Shown here in pieces: positions 54,425-63,304 of a DNA stretch of 64,000 bases (position 1 is the first letter of the stretch; each line of letters opens with the position of its first letter). The notes beneath the pieces are model-generated. The model was not told where the DNA came from. It saw only the letters and a list, made by a program, of their open reading frames with translations, and did not search any database. Source of the DNA: Methylotenera sp. (GTDB lineage Bacteria; Pseudomonadota; Gammaproteobacteria; Burkholderiales; Methylophilaceae); NCBI GenBank assembly GCA_030693535.1, contig JAUYAL010000026.1, forward strand, positions 1 to 64,000, read 5' to 3'. Both the position numbers and the translations under genes were made by a program.

Positions 54425-54697
54425 TTAATGACCGTTTGATGCAATAATGCTATTGATTCTATGGCTTATTCTAGCTTTGGCTTCTAAGCTAAGTTCTACA
54501 GAGGAATCATTTTCAGTGTCGTTCTTGATTCGTTGAATCGCATCACTAAGCAAACGTAATTGCTGACTAAAACGATTACAAGCCTTGCAAAGAAAAAGAT
54601 GGAACTTTAACTTTGTGCGATCTGACCATGATAATGGGCTATCTAATGACTGAGAGATAATTTGACTTGCCTGTTTACAGCTGAGCATTAATTTCAT
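54425..54697 (-). CDS. zinc-type anti-sigma factor (zf-HC2)
   Basis: The 90-residue protein starts at ATG 54697, 5 nt after the sigma gene stop; a TTG at 54712 is the alternative. It contains the ZAS pattern LSCKQASQ...HLFLCKACNRF, that is, an early Cys and His-x3-Cys-x2-Cys, which binds zinc and holds the sigma factor. It has no membrane helix, so it is probably cytoplasmic. It is coupled to the sigma factor upstream and lies just before the precursor peptide gene. It probably senses metal or oxidation and releases sigma. Confidence 0.82.
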   Translation of the reverse strand: MKLMLSCKQASQIISQSLDSPLSWSDRTKLKFHLFLCKACNRFSQQLRLLSDAIQRIKNDTENDSSVELSLEAKARISHRINSIIASNGH

Positions 54698-54701
54698 TAT
54701 A

Positions 54702-55259
54702 TTACCCAGCAATCCAATTCATTTCTAGACATTTTCTTAATCCCATTCGGGCTCTATATAACATCACCCAAGCATTGGTCGCGGTAATTTCTAGTTCCTT
54801 ACAAATATTTTCATTGTCTGTTTCATGTACATCACGCATCATGAAAATTGTAGCTAGCTGAGTTGGAAGTTTATCTAGACAGCCACTTAAGGTAACCAGA
54901 AACTGTTTTTGTTGAAGCACATTTTCTGGCATATCCAATGGTTGTGGTTTATCAAGCCAACGGCCAGCTTTGCCGAAAAAGTCATCCATACTGCTGTCAG
55001 CATCATCTAGATCCATTAAATCTGAAAGCGGTTGTTCTCGAATTTGCTTGCGTTGTAAATCGATAATTTTATGCTTGAGAATGCCTGTCAGCCAGGTTCT
55101 AGCTGAAGAATCACCTTCAAAGCTATTACTTTTAATGGCAGCCAACATCGTTTCTTGTACAGCGTCTTCAGCTTGGTGGGGGTCGCGTAATCTTGCTAAT
55201 GCAAAGCGATATAGGTAATCGCCATGTTCGCTTAGCCAGTCATTTACGTTTTGCGTCAT
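54702..55259 (-). CDS. ECF RNA polymerase sigma factor
   Basis: The 185-residue sigma-70 family protein of the extracytoplasmic-function class has region 2 (YLYRFALARLRDPHQAEDAV, TWLTGILKHKIIDLQR) and region 4 (LPTQLATIFMMRDVHETDNE, ITATNAWVMLYRARMGLRKC). ATG 55259 overlaps the stop of the DUF1841 gene (TGATG); the TTG before it is unlikely. The gene is directly followed by a zinc anti-sigma factor and then the bufferin-type genes. Similar ECF factors control bufferin and DUF692 loci in Caulobacter, so it probably directs transcription of this cluster. Confidence 0.93.
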   Translation of the reverse strand: MTQNVNDWLSEHGDYLYRFALARLRDPHQAEDAVQETMLAAIKSNSFEGDSSARTWLTGILKHKIIDLQRKQIREQPLSDLMDLDDADSSMDDFFGKAGRWLDKPQPLDMPENVLQQKQFLVTLSGCLDKLPTQLATIFMMRDVHETDNENICKELEITATNAWVMLYRARMGLRKCLEMNWIAG

Positions 55260-55699
55260 CAATATTCCCCAGTTTTTAGTCTTAGCAACTTAAGATAGTG
55301 TTCGGAGTCCAAAGGTTCATTGTTACGTTGTGATTGCCATATAGTTTCCGCGAGACAGTCAATTAAGTCATGATAAGCGAGATGTGTATCGTTATGTTGT
55401 TTTAGTAATTTATCATAAATCTGCGTGATGCCTATCGGCTGGTTAATAGCAATTTGTTCGGAAACAGATAAATGCAATGTGATGTGTAAAAATGGGTTAG
55501 TTTCGCCCATATCAGGAAAATATTGTTGATGCATAAAACGTTCTGGCGCATCGAATACTAAATGATATTCAGGATGCATTTGTATCACTTCTATCGCAAT
55601 TTTTTCTAAATCAGTTAGGTTAAACTTCTGTTTGAATTTAGCCCAAGCATCAAACAGAAATTGACGGGCTTGGTCTCGGCTAGGGTTATATAGACTCAT
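55259..55699 (-). CDS. DUF1841 family protein
   Basis: The 146-residue protein begins at ATG 55699 (MSLYNPSRDQARQFLFDAWA). The frame opens further upstream, but that part overlaps the FIST gene. Family blocks include HPEYHLVFDAPERFMHQQYF, NPFLHITLHLSVSEQIAIN and HDLIDCLAETIWQSQRNN. The function is unknown, and it is common in beta- and gammaproteobacteria. It is one base overlapping the sigma factor start. Confidence 0.88.
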   Translation of the reverse strand: MSLYNPSRDQARQFLFDAWAKFKQKFNLTDLEKIAIEVIQMHPEYHLVFDAPERFMHQQYFPDMGETNPFLHITLHLSVSEQIAINQPIGITQIYDKLLKQHNDTHLAYHDLIDCLAETIWQSQRNNEPLDSEHYLKLLRLKTGEY

Positions 55700-55718
55700 A
55701 GTGTATAAACGATTTAAA

Positions 55719-56807
55719 TTAAGTGGTGGAATCTTCTGCAAACAAACTTAGTACAGCAGAGTATGGCAGCAACTGGTTTGTTCCTGCAATATTGGCAATC
55801 TCACCATTACCATAGAAGCCCAATAGCGGCATGTTTGGCAGTTGTTGTGCGATTATTTTTAGGTCATGGTCTATGCCGTCATAAAAAGGTCCGCGACCCA
55901 AACAAGAGAATAACAGGCCAAACGCTGGAGTGGTGCCTAACTCTTGTAGTAGTTGTTGAGTAGTTAATAATAAATCTGCTTCGGCTGCTTTTTGGTCACG
56001 TAAACACCAGCTTAAGTATTGCCCAACCTCAAGCGGCTGAGCTAGTGTCACGCTGCCAGATGCTTCATCATGACTGATTAGATTGGTCTGGTTAAATTCA
56101 CCATGATTGATTGCTTCTGCATTGTTAGCATAGACCGCCATCATTAAGTGTAGCGGAGCTGGAGAATCGCTTTTGCTATGCGACTTCCATGCTTTTTGTA
56201 AGCTTGCTAGAGGAGATTTGTTATCTAATTGCTCAATATCAAAATGACTCAATTGTTGAATTTTTTTTGGTTTAGTAAGCATTTTAAGGCCATGTGAAGC
56301 TTTCGATGCTAACTTCAAACTTGTAAAGTAAGCGTCTACTTTACCCGTATTCCCGCCCTTGGCATTTTGCCACACTGAGAATGGACCTTGGCCTACAGCA
56401 TCACCTGATACGCCACCATAGCGAGTGTTGCCATCATTTAACCAAGTGCTATTAATGGCATTAGGTGCGCTGATAGTTAATAGCGCTTGATTTGTTTGAT
56501 GATGTTTTGCACATTGAATGCTGACGTCGCCACCAAATACCATCACGGCTGCGGCTGGGGAATCTAATACCCAGTCTTCTTCAGTAAATATACCCGTTGC
56601 CGAACAGCCAAAAACTTGTGTGCAGTTGGCGGTTTTTGCTGCGGCTGTAATAGCTGGTTGCGGGTCATCGGCAAACTCGGAGGTTAGCAGAAGGAACACA
56701 CTGCTTGCAATAGAGATGTCTGCCTTTAGCATAGCAATAGAAACAGCTTCAGCCACTAAGGCTGGCGTGGCTTTATTGCCTAATACGATGCTGGTTGCGA
56801 CTTTCAT
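55719..56807 (-). CDS. FIST N/C-domain sensory protein
   Basis: The 362-residue protein begins at ATG 56807 (MKVATSIVLGNKATPALVAE). The frame extends further upstream, but ATG 56807 lies just downstream of nth and gives the standard family length. FIST N has ADDPQPAITAAAKTANCTQVFGCSATGIFTEE (in parts: ANCTQVFGCSATGIF) and the FIST C domain has AFGLLFSCLGRGPFYDGID and PLLGFYGNGEIANI. FIST domains bind small ligands, possibly amino acids, and are found in signalling proteins. Stand-alone copies like this are frequent in betaproteobacteria. Confidence 0.88.
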   Translation of the reverse strand: MKVATSIVLGNKATPALVAEAVSIAMLKADISIASSVFLLLTSEFADDPQPAITAAAKTANCTQVFGCSATGIFTEEDWVLDSPAAAVMVFGGDVSIQCAKHHQTNQALLTISAPNAINSTWLNDGNTRYGGVSGDAVGQGPFSVWQNAKGGNTGKVDAYFTSLKLASKASHGLKMLTKPKKIQQLSHFDIEQLDNKSPLASLQKAWKSHSKSDSPAPLHLMMAVYANNAEAINHGEFNQTNLISHDEASGSVTLAQPLEVGQYLSWCLRDQKAAEADLLLTTQQLLQELGTTPAFGLLFSCLGRGPFYDGIDHDLKIIAQQLPNMPLLGFYGNGEIANIAGTNQLLPYSAVLSLFAEDSTT

Positions 56808-56820
56808 TAGAGACCTAAAA

Positions 56821-57453
56821 TTAAAATTCTTTAGCTCCGTATTCACACAAATCCTGAATACAGCATTCACTACATTTTGGTTTACGTGCCGTGCAAATAT
56901 AACGCCCATGCAAGATTAGTAAGTGATGCGCATCTTGCATAAATTCTTTGGGTATTGTTTTTAAATATTTCATTTCAACTTCAAGAACAGTTTTCCCAGT
57001 TGCCAGTTTAATGCGATTACCTAATCTAAATAAATGTGTATCCACTGCAATTGTGGGCTCACCAAAAGCGGTGTTTAAAATGACATTGGCTGTTTTGCGT
57101 CCAACGCCTGGTAAGGCTTCTAAGGCTTTGCGCGTGTTAGGCACTTGCGAATCATGCTTCGTAATCAGCTTTTGGCAAGTGGCAAGCACGTTCTTTGCCT
57201 TTGCATGATACAAGCCTATGGTTTTAATGTAATGCTCTAAACCATCTACATCCAAGGCTAGAATGCTGGCGGGCGTATTGGCGGCAGCAAATAGCTTATC
57301 CGTGGCAAGATTAACGCTCTTATCCGTGGCTTGTGCAGATAAAATCACTGCAATTAGCAGCTCAAACGTACTGCTGTGTTTGAGCTCTGTAGACGGATTA
57401 GGAATAGCAACACTTAAGCGCTTAAATATTTCGAAGCGTTTTTGCGTATTCAT
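56821..57453 (-). CDS. nth: endonuclease III
   Basis: This DNA glycosylase/AP lyase removes oxidised pyrimidines. The 210-residue protein has the HhH motif LEALPGVGRKTANVILNTAF (catalytic Lys in GVGRKTA), the catalytic Asp in TIAVDTHLFRLGNRI, and the [4Fe-4S] ligands C-x6-C-x2-C-x5-C in CTARKPKCSECCIQDLC. It is 21 nt after rnfE, completing the rnfABCDGE-nth order known from E. coli. Confidence 0.97.
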   Translation of the reverse strand: MNTQKRFEIFKRLSVAIPNPSTELKHSSTFELLIAVILSAQATDKSVNLATDKLFAAANTPASILALDVDGLEHYIKTIGLYHAKAKNVLATCQKLITKHDSQVPNTRKALEALPGVGRKTANVILNTAFGEPTIAVDTHLFRLGNRIKLATGKTVLEVEMKYLKTIPKEFMQDAHHLLILHGRYICTARKPKCSECCIQDLCEYGAKEF

Positions 57454-57474
57454 GATTCTAAATGACCGTGAATA

Positions 57475-58152
57475 TTAGTGACTAAGCACAGGCTTTAGAC
57501 TTGGCGTAGGCGTGCTAGTTTTAGCTGTTTTTTTAATCTCTATCCAATTTCGGACTGCGATTAGTGCGCCTAAGCCTAAAAATGCACCAGGTGGCAATAC
57601 CGCTAATAAAAATCCATGGTAATCAGGGATAGTGTAAAGTTGCTTAGGAAAGGTAGTAAATATCAAATCTAAGCCTGATAATATGGTACCTTTGCCGAAC
57701 AATTCGCGCATTGCGCCTAATAAACCTAACACCAAAGCTAAGCCCAAACCCATCATAAAGCCATCTAAAATTGATGGAACGGGTGCATTTTTAGCAGCAA
57801 ACGATTCCACTCGAGCTAGTACGATACAGTTCACAACAATAAGCGGAATAAATATGCCAAGTACTTTGTGTAGTGGGTGGGCGAAGGCGTTGATAGATAA
57901 ATCTATCACTGTTACCAGTGCTGCAATCACCAAAATAAACACAGGTACGCGAATTTCGTTAGGTACAAATCTACGTACAGGCGACACGGAGCCATTGGCA
58001 GCGGCCATGACCAAGGCAGTAGCTAGTCCTAAGCTTAAGCCATTTACCGCTGTGGTTGTGACGGCTAAAGTTGGGCATAAACCGAGTAGTTGTACTACGC
58101 CTGGGTTTTGCTTCCATAATCCGTTAATTGTAATTTCTTTATAAATGCCCAT
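57475..58152 (-). CDS. rnfE: Rnf/Rsx electron-transport complex subunit E
   Basis: This six-helix membrane subunit starts at ATG 58152 (MGIYKEITINGLWKQNPGVV); the frame opens at 58182 but that part overlaps rnfG. The family block WKQNPGVVQLLGLCPTLAVT contains the Cys that takes part in the shared 2Fe-2S site with RnfA. It contains about 225 residues with a Thr/Pro-rich tail. Confidence 0.96.
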   Translation of the reverse strand: MGIYKEITINGLWKQNPGVVQLLGLCPTLAVTTTAVNGLSLGLATALVMAAANGSVSPVRRFVPNEIRVPVFILVIAALVTVIDLSINAFAHPLHKVLGIFIPLIVVNCIVLARVESFAAKNAPVPSILDGFMMGLGLALVLGLLGAMRELFGKGTILSGLDLIFTTFPKQLYTIPDYHGFLLAVLPPGAFLGLGALIAVRNWIEIKKTAKTSTPTPSLKPVLSH

Positions 58153-58162
58153 AATCGTTGAC

Positions 58163-58807
58163 CTAATTGTTTTCAACTGCAAAAAGTGTTTGTTTATTCA
58201 CTTCATAAAACTGCAATGCTTTTAAAACGGCTTTAACTACGGCCCGAGGCGTAATGGTCGCTCCGACCATATAATCAAATTTACCACCATCTTTTTTTAC
58301 TTTCCATTGTTCGGTAAGTGTCTTGTCGACTGACTCATCGTTGAATAGTTTTATCCAATTACCATGTGCAATGTCAATATAGTCACCTAGTCCAGGCGTT
58401 TCTTTATGCGCCAGCACGCGTACGCCGCTAATTGTGCCATCTGCACGAATCGCAATCAGCAATTTTATGTCGCCGCTGTAGCCGTCATGTGCAATTGCTT
58501 CTAGTATCACGCCAGCAGTTTTGTTATTCAGTTTTGCAATATTGGCCACAGTAGGATGGTGATTGCCTAATTGCGCATTAGGTGCGATTTCTATGCTTTC
58601 TTTCAATAAATCGTTGTCGTAAGTGTTTACGGGCAGTATTTGCTTAAATAGTGCCAAACGCGCTTCATTTTCGCTGGCTTCGATAGGCGCACGAGTAATA
58701 TCAAACACGTATGCGAGCATTACTGTGCCTACAAAGGCAAAAGCAACCAATGTAATAGCTGTTTTAGTTGCGTGTTTAAGTATGGTTTCTTTTATGTTGT
58801 CATTCAT
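58163..58807 (-). CDS. rnfG: Rnf/Rsx electron-transport complex subunit G (FMN-binding)
   Basis: The 214-residue membrane-anchored periplasmic protein has an N-terminal helix (TAITLVAFAFVGTVMLAYVF) and an FMN-binding domain. The flavinylation motif is GATIT in DYMVGATITPRAVVKAV, where a Thr carries covalent FMN. GVRVLAHKETPGLGDYI is the other conserved block. It lies 3 nt after rnfD and overlaps nothing downstream once rnfE starts at 58152. Confidence 0.95.
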   Translation of the reverse strand: MNDNIKETILKHATKTAITLVAFAFVGTVMLAYVFDITRAPIEASENEARLALFKQILPVNTYDNDLLKESIEIAPNAQLGNHHPTVANIAKLNNKTAGVILEAIAHDGYSGDIKLLIAIRADGTISGVRVLAHKETPGLGDYIDIAHGNWIKLFNDESVDKTLTEQWKVKKDGGKFDYMVGATITPRAVVKAVLKALQFYEVNKQTLFAVENN

Positions 58808-58809
58808 GA

Positions 58810-59829
58810 CTATTTTTTATGACCAAAGACGCGTGGCTGACTAAGGGAATCAATCAGTGGTACACACATATTCATTATTAACACCGCAAATGCCACACCA
58901 TCAGGGTAGCCACCATATACGCGAATAACGTAAGTAAGTACCCCGACCCCAGCTGCGAAGTAAAGTTTGCCACGTGGAGTGGTTGGGCCACTCACTGGAT
59001 CTGTAATGATAAAAAACGCACATAACATCGATGCCCCACTCATTAAATGAAATAGCGGATTAGCAAATTGCTCAGGATTTATTGCATAAAAAGCCAATGA
59101 AATGGCCGCTAACACACCTAAAAATGCTGTTGGTAAGTGCCAGCTAATGATGCGCTGTTGAATTAAATATAAGCCACCAAGAAAATAAGCACCTGTTACA
59201 ACCTCACCGCCTTTTGCACCAAAATGCCCAAATATAGGCGCTTGAGTAATGCTTGTTACTTCATGTTTTAGCATTAATTGCGTTTTTAGGTAATCAAGCG
59301 GCGTAGCGGACGTAATGGCATCGACTTTAATATCATTCGGCATTACATTGCTAAAAATAAAATTTAATTGTTCTATAAAGCTAAGTGGGTGTTCCGCTAA
59401 TAATAAAGGTGCTGGCCACTTTGTCATAATCAGTGGGAAAGAAATCAGCAGAACCGCATAGCCCACCATGGCTGGGTTAAATGGGTTGTAACCTAAACCA
59501 CCATAAAGTTGTTTTGCGATGACAATGGCAAAAAACGTCCCTACAACCACAAGCCACCAAGGCGCTAATGGTGGTAATGCTAATGCCAGCAACCAAGCAG
59601 TTACGACAGCACTCATATCCATTAAATAAGGCGTGACTGGGCGTTGGCGGATTTTAAGTAGAGCTGCTTCTGCAACTAAAGCTGTGGTAGTTGCGATAGC
59701 AATGGAAACTAAAATGCCACCACCGTAAATCCACGTGTAAGCGATAATGCCAGGTACCAGTGCTAGTAGCACTTTGAGCATTATAACGCTGATGGTTGGC
59801 GCGTCGGTGATATAGGGTGAGCGGTTCAA
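58810..59829 (-). CDS. rnfD: Rnf/Rsx electron-transport complex subunit D
   Basis: The 339-residue membrane protein with about 9-10 helices carries a covalent FMN (S/T-x-A-T site in DAITSATPLDYLKTQL). Blocks include SPYITDAPTISVIMLKVLLA, GLGYNPFNPAMVGYAVLLIS, FFIITDPVSGPTTPRGKLYF and YGGYPDGVAFAVLIMNMCVP. It is homologous to NqrB and cotranscribed with the rest of the operon. Confidence 0.97.
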   Translation of the reverse strand: MNRSPYITDAPTISVIMLKVLLALVPGIIAYTWIYGGGILVSIAIATTTALVAEAALLKIRQRPVTPYLMDMSAVVTAWLLALALPPLAPWWLVVVGTFFAIVIAKQLYGGLGYNPFNPAMVGYAVLLISFPLIMTKWPAPLLLAEHPLSFIEQLNFIFSNVMPNDIKVDAITSATPLDYLKTQLMLKHEVTSITQAPIFGHFGAKGGEVVTGAYFLGGLYLIQQRIISWHLPTAFLGVLAAISLAFYAINPEQFANPLFHLMSGASMLCAFFIITDPVSGPTTPRGKLYFAAGVGVLTYVIRVYGGYPDGVAFAVLIMNMCVPLIDSLSQPRVFGHKK

Positions 59830-59842
59830 ATGATTATCCTAT

Positions 59843-61792
59843 TTATTCGGGTACTTTGGTTTCGATCGCTTTATTATCGGTCACTAGTTTTACTTTTTCA
59901 CGTATTGCATCAGTAGCTTCAATTTCTGCTTGAACTGCCAAACTAACGTTTTCCACATTTTTTGGCGCAACTCCAGCTTTTGCAGCCGCTAGTTTTTGCG
60001 CTTTTGCGCGCTCAATAGCTGCAGCTATTAGCGCTTGTTTATCTTGCTTAGCTTTTAGCGCAGCAACGTCATCTTCTGGTGTTTTAGTAGATTCAGAAGC
60101 AATTACTTCTGGTTTAGCTACTGCGGTGTTAGTCGCGGCTAATTTTTGCGCTTTCGCGCGAGCAATCGCAGCTGCAATCGCAGCTTGTTTGTCACTTGGT
60201 GCAATGATGTCAGCTTCAATCTTAGTTGCTGTTTCTTGATGTTCTAAAGTTTTTACTTCCGTAGATTCCGCAGGTTTAGCCTCTGCTTTGCTTGCTTGAG
60301 CGCGTTCAGCATGTTTTTGTGCGCGCTCTAATTTTTCACGTTCGATTCGTGCTAATCTAAAGTCATTGCGTTCGCGTGCTAAATCTGCGGCTTCTTTTGC
60401 TTTATCAGTCGCAATAATTTCACTTTTTGCATAGCGGAAGTATTGCACCAATGGAATGTCGCTTGGGCATACGTAAGTACAGCAACCACATTCTATGCAG
60501 TCAAATAGATTATAGGCACGTGCTTTTTCAAAGTGGTCAGATTTTGCAAACCAATACAACTCTTGTGGTTGCAAGTTGACAGGGCAAGCATCTGCACAAC
60601 GCGCGCAACGTATGCAGGGCATCGCAGGCGGCGGTTCTGGAAAAAGACTAGACGTAGAAGCGATGATGCAGTTTGCTGCCTTGGTAATTGCTACCTCTAT
60701 GTTGGGTAAATCAAAGCCCATCATTGGGCCACCCATAATGTAATGCGTAGTATCTGCTTTGGCACCGCCAGCTGCCGCTACTAATGACTGCAATGGTGTA
60801 CCAAATAAGACTTCAAAATTCTGCGGTTTAGTAACGTTGCCTGTCATCGTCACTATACGATTAATCGCAGGCTCACCAAACTCAAAATAACGATAAATCG
60901 CTAGCACTGTTGCAATGTTAAATACTTGTATGCCAACGTCAGTCGAACGTTTGTCATTGGGAATTTCAATATCAAGTAGCAGATGAATCAAGCGTCGCGA
61001 ATCACCACTGGGGTAAAGTGTAGGAACGACTTTTATTTGTAACTCTTTATTGGCGCAGGCGGATGAAATTGCAAGCTTTTGAATAGCGGTTTTCATCGCT
61101 TTTTCGGCTTGCGGTTTGTTGTCCTCAATGCCTATGATGCAGGTTTCAGCGCCAAGTATATGTTTAACGAGCTCTATACCTTTAACAACATCATCAGCGC
61201 GCTCGCGCATCAGCATGTCATCACAAGTGATATAGGGCTCACATTCAGCTGCGTTAATCACTAAGGTATGAACGTTTGATTTGCCGTTTGCGCGCAATTT
61301 AATATGCGTTGGAAAAGTTGCTCCACCTAAGCCAACAATGCCTGAAGCACGTAATTTATCTACTAATACTTTCTTATCGGTATTGCGCCAGTCAGTCGGT
61401 TGTAATTGTGCCCAGGTATCTTTGCCATCGGGTGTAAGTGTGATGCACATATCTGGCAGGCCAGATGGGTGCGGAATTACTTGTTCATTAATGGCTGTAA
61501 TTGTGCCAGAAGTTGGTGCGTGAATAGCGGCAGACAACATGCCTTCAGGCTCAGCAAGCATCTGGCCTTTTAGAACAAAATCACCGACTTTTACTAATAC
61601 TTTAGGCATGTGGCCGACATGTTGGCGTAATGGCAACGTAAGCTTTTCTGGAATGCTGAGCTGGGCGATAGGTAGCGTGGTAGATTCCGCCTTGTGTTCA
61701 TGCGGATGTACGCCACCATTGAATTTGAAGACGCTCTTACTATCAGAGACGCCGCGAATTAGATTGCTCGCAAAGTTGATAATTGCATTCAT
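59843..61792 (-). CDS. rnfC: Rnf/Rsx electron-transport complex subunit C
   Basis: The 649-residue peripheral subunit has the NADH/FMN-like domain (VINAAECEPYITCDDMLMRE), a GLGGATFPTHIKL nucleotide-binding loop, and two [4Fe-4S] motifs, CIRCARCADACPVNL (about 393) and CIECGCCTYVCPSD (about 432). The C-terminal 170 residues are a charged Ala/Lys/Glu-rich tail containing two near-repeats, IAAAIARAKAQKLAATN and IAAAIERAKAQKLAAAK. Such tails are common in proteobacterial RnfC. Confidence 0.96.
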   Translation of the reverse strand: MNAIINFASNLIRGVSDSKSVFKFNGGVHPHEHKAESTTLPIAQLSIPEKLTLPLRQHVGHMPKVLVKVGDFVLKGQMLAEPEGMLSAAIHAPTSGTITAINEQVIPHPSGLPDMCITLTPDGKDTWAQLQPTDWRNTDKKVLVDKLRASGIVGLGGATFPTHIKLRANGKSNVHTLVINAAECEPYITCDDMLMRERADDVVKGIELVKHILGAETCIIGIEDNKPQAEKAMKTAIQKLAISSACANKELQIKVVPTLYPSGDSRRLIHLLLDIEIPNDKRSTDVGIQVFNIATVLAIYRYFEFGEPAINRIVTMTGNVTKPQNFEVLFGTPLQSLVAAAGGAKADTTHYIMGGPMMGFDLPNIEVAITKAANCIIASTSSLFPEPPPAMPCIRCARCADACPVNLQPQELYWFAKSDHFEKARAYNLFDCIECGCCTYVCPSDIPLVQYFRYAKSEIIATDKAKEAADLARERNDFRLARIEREKLERAQKHAERAQASKAEAKPAESTEVKTLEHQETATKIEADIIAPSDKQAAIAAAIARAKAQKLAATNTAVAKPEVIASESTKTPEDDVAALKAKQDKQALIAAAIERAKAQKLAAAKAGVAPKNVENVSLAVQAEIEATDAIREKVKLVTDNKAIETKVPE

Positions 61793-61820
61793 GCTTATGT
61801 TTTATTTATATTTTTACTAT

Positions 61821-62405
61821 TTAATTTGCAGTTTTAACTGGCGCTTTTGATTCAAAAGGCACCGCCATAATTGGTATAACAGGGTATTTCCATTTCCAAT
61901 TTTCAGGGTTTTCAGCAATGGGTACCATTGTAATGCAGTCTACTGGGCAAGGTGCTAGGCATAGCTCGCAGCCTGTACATTCGGAACTGATGACGGTATG
62001 CATGTGCTTGGCCGCACCTAAAATAGCGTCTACTGGGCAGGCTTGTATGCATAAGGTACAGCCAATACATGTGGCTTCATCAATAAAAGCCAGTGCTTTG
62101 GGTTTCTCTACGCCATTGGCTGCATTGATAGGCTTATATTCTACCCCCATTAAATCTGCCAAAGCATGTGCTCCAGCATCGCCGCCTGGAGGGCATTGGT
62201 TAATATCAGCCTCACCTGATGCAATGGCAGTAGCATAGGGCTTACAGCCAGGGTAGCCGCATTGACCGCATTGTGTTTGTGGCAAGATTGCGTCGATACG
62301 CGCCACCAATGGATCCCCTTCGACTTTAAATAATAAAGCCGCGATACCCAGAAGCCCGCCTAATATCAAGGCTAGGCCAATCATGATGTAAAGTGAAATT
62401 AGCAT
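61821..62405 (-). CDS. rnfB: Rnf/Rsx electron-transport complex subunit B
   Basis: The 194-residue ferredoxin-like subunit is anchored by an N-terminal helix ([21 protein letters not shown]). It has a [4Fe-4S] motif [16 protein letters not shown] in the Fe-S domain, then two ferredoxin motifs [16 protein letters not shown] and [16 protein letters not shown]. It passes electrons from RnfC or a soluble partner into the membrane module. Confidence 0.97.
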   Translation of the reverse strand: MLISLYIMIGLALILGGLLGIAALLFKVEGDPLVARIDAILPQTQCGQCGYPGCKPYATAIASGEADINQCPPGGDAGAHALADLMGVEYKPINAANGVEKPKALAFIDEATCIGCTLCIQACPVDAILGAAKHMHTVISSECTGCELCLAPCPVDCITMVPIAENPENWKWKYPVIPIMAVPFESKAPVKTAN

Positions 62406-62436
62406 GTCGGTATTTATCAGGACTTAATATTTTTGT

Positions 62437-63030
62437 TTAATATTTATCTAGGCCAGCAAAACCCATAAAGGCCAAACTCATTAGCGCAGCTGTTACCATT
62501 GCGATTGCTGAGCCTTTAAGAGCGATTGGCACGTCAGCAGCTTCTAGGCGTTCACGCATGGATGCGAACAAGATGAGAACAAGTGAAAACCCTATCGCAC
62601 CGCCCATTCCAAATAATAATGATTCTAAAAAACTATGGCTGGCTTGTGCATTTAAAAGTGGAATACCCAGAACTGCGCAGTTGGTGGTGATTAAAGGTAA
62701 AAATATCCCTAAACCTTGATACAGTGGCGGGAAATTCTTTTCCATAATCATTTCGGTAAGTTGCACCACACTAGCAATAATCACGATGAATGAAAGTGTA
62801 CGTAAATACTGTAAGTTGTTCGGTTCAAGCAGGTAGTGATTAACGCCCCAGCTAGTCATGGAGCCTATACTTAGTACGAAAGCCGTGGCGCCAGCCATGC
62901 CAATCGACGCTTCTAGTTTTTTAGAAACGCCCATAAACGGGCAAAGCCCTAGGATTTTGACCAGCACGATGTTATTTACAAGTACTGTGCCGATTAGAAT
63001 CATAATGTAATGATGGAAATCTATTGCCAT
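62437..63030 (-). CDS. rnfA: Rnf/Rsx electron-transport complex subunit A
   Basis: The 197-residue six-helix membrane protein is the first gene of the operon. Signature blocks are [20 protein letters not shown] with the Fe-S Cys, and [17 protein letters not shown]. It is divergent from dapA across a 274-nt AT-rich interval that should hold both promoters, though I see no clear consensus boxes. In E. coli the same complex keeps SoxR reduced; in other bacteria it exchanges electrons between ferredoxin and NAD. Confidence 0.97.
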   Translation of the reverse strand: MAIDFHHYIMILIGTVLVNNIVLVKILGLCPFMGVSKKLEASIGMAGATAFVLSIGSMTSWGVNHYLLEPNNLQYLRTLSFIVIIASVVQLTEMIMEKNFPPLYQGLGIFLPLITTNCAVLGIPLLNAQASHSFLESLLFGMGGAIGFSLVLILFASMRERLEAADVPIALKGSAIAMVTAALMSLAFMGFAGLDKY

Positions 63031-63304
63031 AAGTTTCTATAAAATTCTGATTAAATAAATCAAGTGAATTATACCGCGTTTAACATTGAAAGTGCCTGTC
63101 AGAAAAGCGCTGAGAGTAATAGGATTCGTAATATAACGCTAAGTTTTATTATGTACAAAGTATAAATAATTATAGAGGTATAACTAGATGGAATATCTCT
63201 ATATCTATAGGTAAATAGTTAGACTTATAAGTTTGCTTATAGAAGCTGTTTATTTGCTAAGGTTTTAAGTTAAAATGGCGGATTAAAAATAGTTTGGGTT
63301 TACT

